Positions 54,371 to 64,000 of a stretch of 64,000 bases of DNA are shown here, in pieces. The stretch comes from Erpobdella octoculata (lineage: Eukaryota > Annelida > Clitellata > Hirudinida > Erpobdellidae). The stretch is from NCBI GenBank assembly GCA_963978895.1, contig OZ022247.1:8988947-9052946 (forward strand), read 5' to 3'. A program made the position numbers and the translations under genes. The stretch's first letter is position 1. The number at the start of each line of letters is the position of its first letter. The notes beneath the pieces are model-generated. The model made no database searches and had not been told where the DNA came from. It saw nothing but the letters and a program-made list of their open reading frames with translations.

Positions 54371-55198
54371 TGATATAATTTGTGAAATATACACGATAAA
54401 ATGGAATGCACCTTAACATCTGTTAATCTAGTTGAAAAATTATTTGTGATTAACGGAGAAAAAATTCCGGTAATTAAATTCTTGGTTATTCAAAAAGCAT
54501 TGAAAAATCAGTTAAATTCGATTTTTTATTGGAATTATAGAATATAAATTGTCAAAGTATTATGACAAAATTGATCTTAAGATAGACTTGTAAAAAAAAA
54601 TTTAATATGCCTCGGGTCGGGTCAACGCTTCTGGCTGCTTAGGTCCTGAAAATTTTGTGCAAGGATAACCCTGATCATGGATTCCTAAATAAAAGCTATC
54701 TGGACACAAATCTGCCACGGCGTTATCTACCACATGGGGCGATCGTATCGCGTTACGATTGGCTGTTTGAGAGAGCTACATGTTATAAAAACTTTGACAA
54801 CTTTTATTATTTTACACTTGAACAACTGAAACATAAATAAAACATTTATTATTTGACAATTAACACTCAAATAGTCTATTTTAAAACACAAAATAATCTA
54901 AGCTAAAATGTTGTCAAGTGCAATTTATTAGTGTATCTATTTTTCTTCTTTAGCTCTATTATTCTTGTTTGCTTCTCTTGTTATTTCCTCCACTTATATT
55001 TTGATTAAAATGTGGAAAGGCTTGCAAACGATGTGACTTTGTTTGTAAATCAATGCTCCCATACCATGTTTTTTGCCCATGATATAATATTAAACGAGCT
55101 TCACCGGCTAACAAATGTCAATCCATGAAAGTGTCTCGTCACAACATTTTTAAACTACAAAATTTGTTGTGTTGTATTGCTCTTTGGAAACTAAAATT

Positions 55199-58100
55199 TG
55201 TCCACTTGGGCAAGCCGCTTAACGATAAAACTCCAACTTCAACTTAAATATTAACTTCTTTATTATTAAATAAAAAATAAACTAAACGGAAAATGTAACT
55301 TCAATCCGAAAGTTCGCTTCAATACGAGATTTCACTTCAATTCGAAAGTTCGCTTCAATACGAGATTTCACTTCAATTCGACAATTCAACACAATTCACT
55401 ACAATTCGACAATTCAACATAATTCACTACAATTCGACAATTCACTAATTCACACCTAACTCGCGACAACCAACTCTCTAAATCGCGCGCTAGCTACTAA
55501 TATCCCACAACTCCTACAACTCAGGTGAACATTCATACTACAGGTGAACATTCATACTCATATTCAAAGCTACAAATGGCGAGCGCACACACAACACACA
55601 ACAATCACACAACAATCACACATGTCTATCTTGACATTCCGTCCCTTCCTCCAGACAAAAAAATATTTTTTTTTTCTTCTAATTCTGGAAATTCATTTTC
55701 GGCTTCCATCGGTTAACACGGATGTCGACTCAGGAAATCTGCTCCAACGTTGTCTTTACCTCTTATGGCTCTCAAGACATATCGATAAGGTTGCAATGCT
55801 AGTGCCCACCTCATGAGCCTTCCATTCTGGTATTGTGCAGCACCCAGATACTGTAGTGGCTGGTGATCAGTTTCTAAAATGAACTCCGAACCATAAAGAT
55901 ACTCTTGGAATTTCCCAATTGCCCACACAATTGCTAAACATTCTTTTTCGATAGTTGAATAATTAATCTCTCTTGGTAAAAGTTTCCGACTCGCAAAAGC
56001 TACCGGATGTTTGATCCCATCTTCTCCTTCTTGAAGCATTATCGCACCAATCCCAACATTTGAAGCATCAGTTTGTAGAATGAACGTCTTGTTAACATCA
56101 GGCAGTTTCAATACAGGTGGATTTGCTATGCACATCTTCAAGGCAAAAAATGCTTTCTCCTGTGGCTCGTCCCACTCGATATCAGTTTTAGCACCCTTTT
56201 TTGTTAAATCCGTGAGTGGGGAAGCAAGAGCTGCAAAGTTAGGCACAAAATTTCTATAAAAACTTATCAGGCCAACAAATGCTCGAACTTGCTTCTTTGT
56301 TGTCGGTCTCGGCGCATCCAGAATTCTTGACACAATCTCGGCTCGTGGCTTCAACATGCCTTCCCCAATCCGGAATCCCAAAAACGTAACATCAAATTCG
56401 CCGACAACACACTTTGACGGCCTCAGTGCTAAATTCGCTTTTCTCACTCGATCGAAAAATGCTTTTAAAGAGTGTAAATGAGATTCCCAAACCTTCGTAT
56501 GAGCTAAGACGTCGTCAAGATAATTGTCCAAAGTTTCAATGCCTTGTACTAGTTTTCTCATGATTCTTGTAAATGTCGCCGGAGCGTTAACCAGACCGAA
56601 TGGCATGACTCTGAATCTGAACAACCCTTTGTGACACACGAATGTTGTAAGATCTTTGTCCTCATCTCGCATTGGAATCTGCCAAAATCCTCTACAAAAG
56701 TCAAATTTTGAGAAAAATCTGTCTCCTGCCAATTTTGCAAAGATACCATCAACATGTGGCATCGGCTCTGGATCGAAAACTGTTATACGGTTCAATTTTC
56801 TGTAGTCGATGCAGACTCTTGTATTTCCATCCGACTTCTTGACCAACACCACCGGTGATGAATATGCTGCTGTTGATGGCTCGATAATATTCATTCGAAG
56901 CATCAAATTCAATTCAGCTTCCAACGTGGGTTTCATTGCATGAGGAACTGGGTAACCTTTCCCAACTATCGGATCATCAGAAACCAAATTTATTTCATGT
57001 TGTCCAAGGTTACAGATTTTCGGCACATCCGTGAATATATCTTGGTACTCTTTTAATAACTCTAAAACTTGTAAATACTGATTTGGTGCCAATTTTAAAT
57101 TAATCTTAACGTCTTTGAATGTTTCATTTTGTTGCGGAGATATGGTTTCCAACGGTGGTACCTCGTCATCTGCGTCATCCATCGGTTCCAAAATAACTGC
57201 TCCAGTAATTTCAGTAGTTCCACCCGAAGAAAGAAGCGTGGAGACTTGAGATGTTTTTTCGTTCCCCGAGTTCTCAATTTTTCTGTCCCAGTATTTTTTA
57301 AGCATGTTAGCATGAAACAATCTGGAACGTGTTGGTAGCTGAACTCGATAATCGCAGGATCCGCATCTCTCTAGTACTTCATAAGGACCCTGCCAATGCA
57401 TCAGAAGTTTACTGTTCTCTGTTGGCAACAGTAGAAGAACCTTTTCTCCTGGTGCAAAAACTCGATTTCGTGCTTTAGCGTCAAAGTACTTTTTCTGAAT
57501 AATTCGAGATTCTTTCAAACTCTGGTGTGCCAGTTTACACGTTTCCTGTAGCCTTTCTTTTAAATCTAGAACATATTGATACGTAGATTTTATTTCATCT
57601 GATACAAACTCCTTGGTCCACAATTCTTTTAAAATTTGCATTGGTCCTCGCACTGTCCTTCCGTACAGCATTTCAAACGGTGAAAACCCAAGACTTTCTT
57701 GGGGAACTTCTCGGTAAGCAAATAACAAAGCTGGGATATAGCGGTCCCAATCTCTCGGTCTTTCAGCTGCTACTTTTTTCAACATCGATTTCAGAGTACC
57801 ATTAAACCTTTCAACCAAACCGTTGCACTGAGGATGATAGGGAGTTGTTACTAGTTGTCGAATCGATAGCAACCGACTCACTTCTTTCATCACATTTCCC
57901 AGAAATTGTCCTCCTTGGTCACTGAGAACTTCTGATGGCACACCAACTCGAGAAAAAATTGTAACTAAAGCTTCAGCAACTGTTTCAGTTTCAACGTTTT
58001 TCAACACCTCTGCCTCTGGATACCTGGTGGCATAATCAATTACCGTTAAAACGTAACGATAACCTCTGTCCGTTACCGGAGACATTGGTCCCACAAGATC

Positions 58101-60695
58101 AACTGCGATTCTTTGGAAAGGAGTCTGAATAATTGGAACCTCTCCTAACGGAACTTTACTTATTCTTCCTTTTGGTGTTGTACGTTGGCATATATCACAG
58201 GAACGACAATACCTTGTTGCGTCCGCATGAATTCCTGGCCACCAAAATGCGGAGAGAATTTTTTCAACCGTCCGTTTGACTGCCTGATGTCCACTCATGA
58301 TACCTTCATGGGCTATTTTCAAAACATCTTTTCTCAGCTCTTGTGGTACCAGGAGTTGCTTGACATCACGATTCTTAATCACCGTATTTCTGTACCATAT
58401 ATCTCTTTCCTTGACAAACATCAACTTGTTTTCATCAGTTGCATGTGGCTGTTTCTTTAAGAATCTTTGCAAGCTTTCGTCATCTTGCTGCATTTTCTTC
58501 AAGCTTTCAACACTAATGTCGTTGATTGTAGACTTTACCACGGTTAACGGCCTGATTGTAGACCTTTGCTGTTGACTTCTAGTTATTGCTGCTGCTTCTT
58601 CAGTTTCTCTGAAGTCACCTAAGTCACTGACACTTTTTGCACTTTTTGCGCCGACAACATTTCCTATGACAAGATCATACAAAGGTCTTTTCATGCATAG
58701 GGCTTTTACCGATCCCGTGTAGAATGGAGTCTCGATGTCGATTTCAGCTACCGGAAAAATTCGAACAGTACCGTCAATCAGTACGCAGCGTTGATCCGAG
58801 CCAATCATTTGATGGCTCTGGACAAGCGAACGGCGAACAACCACAGTGGAACAGCCTGTGTCTCTCAGGACGGATACTTTTCTTTTATTGAAATATCCTT
58901 GCACGACAGGCATTTCGACTTGACAATTTGTTGACGAGCAAAATGCGTCCACAATAACGGGAAATTGACATCCGCATGACATCTTACATTCGGCTCCGTG
59001 TTTTCCATTGCATCCTTGAATAGCAGGTGTTGAACTGGCGTCGTTACGAAATTGTCGTTTTGTACCCACCATGGAACCGTTTTTTCCCATCCTACCACCA
59101 GTAACCAATGCAGCAGTTTTTGTTATCTGGAAGCAGTTTCTTGACACGTGACCAAATTTGCCGCAGTTCCAACATCCGCTTCTACTTGTCTTGTCGTGGA
59201 CTCTATTTGAAATTGTCGTCGACTTCGAAGAACCCCCACTGCCTCTGCACTCTGCCGCAAAATGTCCGACGCGCCCACAATTGAAACAGTTTTTTGATTT
59301 CTTGTAACTTTGTTCGCTGACTCCAGAAAGACTTTCTTCTCCGTGCGCATCCAAATACTGCCTTGCGAAATCACTTAGTTCCTGAAGATTTCGTGGAGCT
59401 CGTTCTTTCAGAAACAAGGCCATTTCTTTGGAGCAGCCATTCACATATTGCTCCATCACCAGAAGCATTGACAAACCCTCGTAGCTTTCTTCGGCTTCTG
59501 ACAGCTCAACCCACCGCTGCAAGTAGCTCTGCAAACGAACTAAAAAAGAGTCGGGAGCCTCGTTCTTTTCGGGTCTCGCAGTTCTAAATTTTTTTATGAA
59601 TCCGTCTTCTGTTAATTCATAGCGTCGTAACAGAGCTTTTTTTAAAACGTCGTAATTTCCAGCCTGGTCGGACGGCAACCTGGAATAAACTTCCAAAGCC
59701 TTTCCTTTCAGCAGGGATGACAAGAATATAGCCCATTCTGATTTTCTCCAGGATTGAATTTCAGCCACTCTTTCAAACCGAGACAAATACGCGTCCATGT
59801 CATCTTTCTCATCCTCAAAACATGGTAACTTGGGTCCTGATGCCACATGAGTTAGACCGACGGAACTTGTCTGGTTGAGGCTGTTTTTCTTGATTTCCAA
59901 CTCAAGCCTGGTTATTTCACGATCTTTGTCTTTTTGCTCATTTGCCATTCTTTCTCTTTCTAGTTCGATTCTGGTTCTATCCGCCTGCAGCTGTGCCTCT
60001 CTGTCTAAATTTCTTTGTGTCCTCTCTTCTGCCTGTTGCTCTTTAACAAACAACTGCAGTTCGGTATCTTTATACCCCAGACTTTCTCCAAGTTCTTTCA
60101 GTTTTTGAATACTGGTCATGACAAAACGTCTAACAGAAAACTCCGCAAAACAACTTCAAAACTAACGTTACAGCTTCTTTATTTGCCCACGTCGACAAAT
60201 TATTTTTCAAGTCTCGTCGGGGTCGCCAAAATTGTCAACTTGGGCAAGCCGCTTAACGATAAAACTCCAACTTCAACTTAAATATTAACTTCTTTATTAT
60301 TAAATAAAAAATAAACTAAACGGAAAATGTAACTTCAATCCGAAAGTTCGCTTCAATACGAGATTTCACTTCAATTCGAAAGTTCGCTTCAATACGAGAT
60401 TTCACTTCAATTCGAAAGTTCGCTTCAATACGAGATTTCACTTCAATTCGACAATTCAACACAATTCACTACAATTCGACAATTCAACACAATTCACTAC
60501 AATTCGACAATTCACTAATTCACACCTAACTCGCGACAACCAACTCTCTAAATCGCGCGCTAGCTACTAATATCCCACAACTCCTACAACTCAGGTGAAC
60601 ATTCATACTACAGGTGAACATTCATACTCATATTCAAAGCTACAAATGGCGAGCGCACACACAACACACAACAATCACACATGTCTATCTTGACA
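55199..60695 (-). mobile_element. Ty3/gypsy LTR retrotransposon, Gmr1-like, copy 2
   Basis: Same insertion site, target duplication (55194-55198, 60696-60700) and LTR lengths (55199-55636 and 60233-60695) as copy 1. It was therefore copied by duplication of the host DNA, 12,369 bp away, not by transposition. Confidence 0.93.
55713..60119 (-). CDS. Gag-Pol polyprotein (1468 aa), copy 2
   Basis: Translates identically to the frame at 43344-47750 as far as I can compare, with no breaks. Domain order and catalytic residues are as in copy 1. Identity over 4.4 kb indicates either a very recent duplication or an assembly that repeated the same sequence. Confidence 0.95.
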   Translation of the reverse strand: MTSIQKLKELGESLGYKDTELQLFVKEQQAEERTQRNLDREAQLQADRTRIELERERMANEQKDKDREITRLELEIKKNSLNQTSSVGLTHVASGPKLPCFEDEKDDMDAYLSRFERVAEIQSWRKSEWAIFLSSLLKGKALEVYSRLPSDQAGNYDVLKKALLRRYELTEDGFIKKFRTARPEKNEAPDSFLVRLQSYLQRWVELSEAEESYEGLSMLLVMEQYVNGCSKEMALFLKERAPRNLQELSDFARQYLDAHGEESLSGVSEQSYKKSKNCFNCGRVGHFAAECRGSGGSSKSTTISNRVHDKTSRSGCWNCGKFGHVSRNCFQITKTAALVTGGRMGKNGSMVGTKRQFRNDASSTPAIQGCNGKHGAECKMSCGCQFPVIVDAFCSSTNCQVEMPVVQGYFNKRKVSVLRDTGCSTVVVRRSLVQSHQMIGSDQRCVLIDGTVRIFPVAEIDIETPFYTGSVKALCMKRPLYDLVIGNVVGAKSAKSVSDLGDFRETEEAAAITRSQQQRSTIRPLTVVKSTINDISVESLKKMQQDDESLQRFLKKQPHATDENKLMFVKERDIWYRNTVIKNRDVKQLLVPQELRKDVLKIAHEGIMSGHQAVKRTVEKILSAFWWPGIHADATRYCRSCDICQRTTPKGRISKVPLGEVPIIQTPFQRIAVDLVGPMSPVTDRGYRYVLTVIDYATRYPEAEVLKNVETETVAEALVTIFSRVGVPSEVLSDQGGQFLGNVMKEVSRLLSIRQLVTTPYHPQCNGLVERFNGTLKSMLKKVAAERPRDWDRYIPALLFAYREVPQESLGFSPFEMLYGRTVRGPMQILKELWTKEFVSDEIKSTYQYVLDLKERLQETCKLAHQSLKESRIIQKKYFDAKARNRVFAPGEKVLLLLPTENSKLLMHWQGPYEVLERCGSCDYRVQLPTRSRLFHANMLKKYWDRKIENSGNEKTSQVSTLLSSGGTTEITGAVILEPMDDADDEVPPLETISPQQNETFKDVKINLKLAPNQYLQVLELLKEYQDIFTDVPKICNLGQHEINLVSDDPIVGKGYPVPHAMKPTLEAELNLMLRMNIIEPSTAAYSSPVVLVKKSDGNTRVCIDYRKLNRITVFDPEPMPHVDGIFAKLAGDRFFSKFDFCRGFWQIPMRDEDKDLTTFVCHKGLFRFRVMPFGLVNAPATFTRIMRKLVQGIETLDNYLDDVLAHTKVWESHLHSLKAFFDRVRKANLALRPSKCVVGEFDVTFLGFRIGEGMLKPRAEIVSRILDAPRPTTKKQVRAFVGLISFYRNFVPNFAALASPLTDLTKKGAKTDIEWDEPQEKAFFALKMCIANPPVLKLPDVNKTFILQTDASNVGIGAIMLQEGEDGIKHPVAFASRKLLPREINYSTIEKECLAIVWAIGKFQEYLYGSEFILETDHQPLQYLGAAQYQNGRLMRWALALQPYRYVLRAIRGKDNVGADFLSRHPC

Positions 60696-62251
60696 AAATT
60701 GACATTGTATCTTCTTTAAAGGTAATGTTGTCATAAAACAAAAATTTAGAGAACTTAAGGACACAGCTCGAATCTTTCTATCGCTCTCCAGCACCTGGTG
60801 CATTGAAGTATAATAGTTGCTTCTGAAATTTGATAAAACTATCCAAAACGAGACTATAAATTATCAGACTGAAGCTGACCAAGCCAATAATTAATTAGTC
60901 TTATAAACTTCATTTAAGATGATCTTGATAGAACAGAAAACGAAAGGTCATTCTAAGTACTTGGCCGATGATGCTAAAATTTCTGTCGTCAAGTGCTGAG
61001 CGTTACAAAACCAGCACAAACAGTTATTGTCGATGATGATCTGAGTCTCTGGCAGTCATGAAGAAAACTGATAGGTAACTGATAAAAAAACATGTGTGTC
61101 GAATAGCTAGAAAAATCGAGTCTGAACTTTTTTTGCATCTTGCTTTACAATATTTGGCCCGATGATCTCGATGGAACAGAAAACGAACTGTCATTCTAAG
61201 CTCTGGGCCAGATGATGCTAAAATTTTTGTCGTCAAGTACTGAGCGTCACAAAACCAGCACAAACAGTTGTTCTTGTCGATGATGATCTGAGTCTCTGGC
61301 GGTCATGAAGAGAACTGATAGGTAAAGAATAAATAAACATGTGTTGAATAGCAAAAAAAATCGATGCTAGAATTTCTGTCGCCAAGTGCTTCATGGTTGA
61401 ACTGCACTAAAGTCTGCTCTGGAAACATGATGCAGGTTTCTTTAAAATTCTGGATACAACAATTTTTGACTGAAAATTGTTGTAAATATTTTTTAAGTCA
61501 TACCCCTGGTAGAAAATGAGGAAGATGGTTTTTGTTCACAGGATCAATTATATTAATCTTCAGTTTGTCCCCATGAGTTGATTGACAGAACATTGCCAGG
61601 TGAATGTTGTGTTTTCAACTGAAATGGTTGAATATATTCTCTTCTTTAGCTGCGTTGAAATATACTTTCTTAGCCGATAAAAATTCATGTTGGAGTGTCT
61701 TCATGAATTCATATCTTCAATGATATAGTGTATAACGAAATGAAGAAAACAATTTCTGAAATGAGCTAACACTCTATATTATTCTTGGATTGGCACGGTT
61801 CCATTTCTCATAATGAACTTCATCACGCAGAAAAGAGTGAAATGATGAAAAGTAATACGAAGGTTGACTTGTTAGTTTTTACCGTTTTGTATCCAAATGC
61901 TGAATATAATGTTAACAATGACAAAGTTTGTAGTAGTAAATAAACTGAATAAATCCAAAAAATCTCAACTCTGGAATCAGAATATAATCTTTGTCAAAAT
62001 AAAACCATTCGACGACCCGACGCGCTCGAGACAATGAAATAATAAACAATACAACGAGCTGAAGCGGCTCACAGCTTATAAGCTAGTATACGTCGATGCA
62101 TGCTACATTCGCCTCACACAACGCTTGTACACAATCGCCTCGTGTAGTCGACTCATTAGTTTCTCACCAATTCAGGTTTGTGTCCAGATAGCTTTTATTT
62201 AGGAGTCCATGCCCTGATCCAGACTAGACCAGTCAAACATAAAAGCTTTCA

Positions 62252-62333
62252 CGCAGTCGACAGGATTTGAACCTGTGCGGGCAGAGCCCAATAGATTTCT
62301 AGTCTATCGCCTTAACCACTCGGCCACGACTGC
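62252..62333 (-). tRNA. tRNA-Ser(AGA), copy 5
   Basis: Full gene, same sequence as copy 1. Confidence 0.97.
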
Positions 62334-62639
62334 TGATATAATTTGTGAAATATACACGATAAAATGGAATGCACCTTAACATCTGTTAATCTAGTTGAAA
62401 AATTATTTGTGATTAACGGAGAAAAAATTCCGGTAATTAAATTCTTGGTTATTCAAAAAGCATTGAAAAATCAGTTAAATTCGATTTTTTATTGGAATTA
62501 TAGAATATAAATTGTCAAAGTATTATGACAAAATTGATCTTAAGATAGACTTGTAAAAAAAAATTTAATATGCCTCGGGTCGGGTCAACGCTTCTGGCTG
62601 CTTAGGTCCTGAAAATTTTGTGCAAGGATAACCCTGATC

Positions 62640-64000
62640 ATGGATTCCTAAATAAAAGCTATCTGGACACAAATCTGCCACGGCGTTATCTACCACATGG
62701 GGCGATCGTATCGCGTTACGATTGGCTGTTTGAGAGAGCTACATGTTATAAAAACTTTGACAACTTTTATTATTTTACACTTGAACAACTGAAACATAAA
62801 TAAAACATTTATTATTTGACAATTAACACTCAAATAGTCTATTTTAAAACACAAAATAATCTAAGCTAAAATGTTGTCAAGTGCAATTTATTAGTGTATC
62901 TATTTTTCTTCTTTAGCTCTATTATTCTTGTTTGCTTCTCTTGTTATTTCCTCCACTTATATTTTGATTAAAATGTGGAAAGGCTTGCAAACGATGTGAC
63001 TTTGTTTGTAAATCAATGCTCCCATACCATGTTTTTTGCCCATGATATAATATTAAACGAGCTTCACCGGCTAACAAATGTCAATCCATGAAAAATTTTT
63101 AAACTACAAAATTTGTTGTGTTGTATTGCTCTTTGGAAACTAAAATTGACATTGTATCTTCTTTAAAGGTAATGTTGTCATAAAACAAAAATTTAGAGAA
63201 CTTAAGGACACAGCTCGAATCTTTCTATCGCTCTCCAGCACCTGGTGCATTGAAGTATAATAGTTGCTTCTGAAATTTGATAAAACTATCCAAAACGAGA
63301 CTATAAATTATCAGACTGAAGCTGACCAAGCCAATAATTAATTAGTCTTATAAACTTCATTTAAGATGATCTTGATAGAACAGAAAACGAAAGGTCATTC
63401 TAAGTTCTTGGCCGATGATGCTAAAATTTTTGTCGTCAAGTACTGAGCGTCACAAAACCAGCACAAACAGTTGTTCTTGTCGATGATGATCTGAGTCTCT
63501 GGCGGTCATGAAGAGAACTGATAGGTAAAGAATAAATAAACATGTGTTGAATAGCAAAAAAAATCGATGCTAGAATTTCTGTCGCCAAGTGCTTCATGGT
63601 TGAACTGCACTAAAGTCTGCTCTGGAAACATGATGCAGGTTTCTTTAAAATTCTGGATACAACAATTTTTGACTGAAAATTGTTGTAAATATTTTTTAAG
63701 TCATACCCCTGGTAGAAAATGAGGAAGATGGTTTTTGTTCACAGGATCAATTATATTAATCTTCAGTTTGTCCCCATGAGTTGATTGACAGAACATTGCC
63801 AGGTGAATGTTGTGTTTTCAACTGAAATGGTTAAATATATTCTCTTCTTTAGCTGCGTTGAAATATACTTTCTTAGCCGATAAAAATTCATGTTGGAGTG
63901 TCTTCATGAATTCATATCTTCAATGATATAGTGTATAACGAAATGAAGAAAACAATTTCTGAAATGAGCTAACACTTTATATTATTCTTGGATTGGCACG
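62640..64000. mobile_element. Long-TIR element, unit 6, runs off the window
   Basis: Short form, as in units 3 and 4 (it also shares the ACACTTTATATT variant of unit 4), without gypsy in the visible part. The pattern gypsy-short-short-gypsy-short fits repetition of a 12.4-kb block. Confidence 0.75.

Larger units (their letters stand above)
54677..62211. mobile_element. Long-TIR element, unit 5, split by gypsy
   Basis: Counterpart of 42308-49842, including the private 14-bp difference and the gypsy insertion at the same base. Confidence 0.8.

Overview
The window is eukaryotic (animal) DNA: AT-rich, with very long microsatellites, spliced EGF-module exons in phase 1, a nuclear tRNA-Ser with a long variable arm, Helitrons, hAT-like elements, a LINE and a Ty3/gypsy LTR element. 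The gypsy element has its integrase upstream of its reverse transcriptase. That order is known from the Gmr1 group, described in deuterostomes (fish, tunicates, echinoderms), so an invertebrate deuterostome such as a tunicate is a reasonable but unproven guess.

Region by region. (1) 1-5.6 kb is AT-rich non-coding DNA with a (CA)n tract, an (AT)n-cored palindrome, a 21-bp minisatellite and a few exon-like pieces, including a transmembrane exon at 4081-4156. (2) 5.6-27.1 kb is the most striking part: a head-to-tail array of thirteen minus-strand copies of a unit of about 1,013 bp. Each unit carries one intronless gene of about 253 codons. The product has an N-terminal ubiquitin-like DWNN domain, a CCHC zinc knuckle and the conserved stretch that follows the knuckle in RBBP6/Mpe1 proteins, then stops before the RING finger. 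Units have their own CCAAT, TATA, initiator and AATAAA signals. Nine copies have an uninterrupted frame and four are broken. The array is interrupted by Helitrons of different families, all at the same A^T dinucleotide of the unit, and by one LINE.

(3) 27.1-33.9 kb is a nest of Helitrons around the last exon of a potato-inhibitor-I (eglin-like) gene on the minus strand. (4) 33.9-37.7 kb holds three plus-strand calcium-binding-type EGF exons and an inverted second copy of the first one. (5) 38.2-64 kb is a tandem array of tRNA-Ser(AGA) units. Each complete unit carries one tRNA and one long-TIR DNA element (unit length 2,203 or 2,447 bp). Two units carry the same gypsy insertion, 12,369 bp apart, which shows recent segmental duplication. 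The window ends inside this array.

Cellular genes supported here are the DWNN-knuckle family (related to proteins of mRNA 3'-end processing and ubiquitin ligation), the EGF-module protein, a secreted-type protease inhibitor fragment and the tRNA-Ser genes. Everything else is mobile or repetitive. Exact ends, tail exons and Helitron nesting were read by eye.
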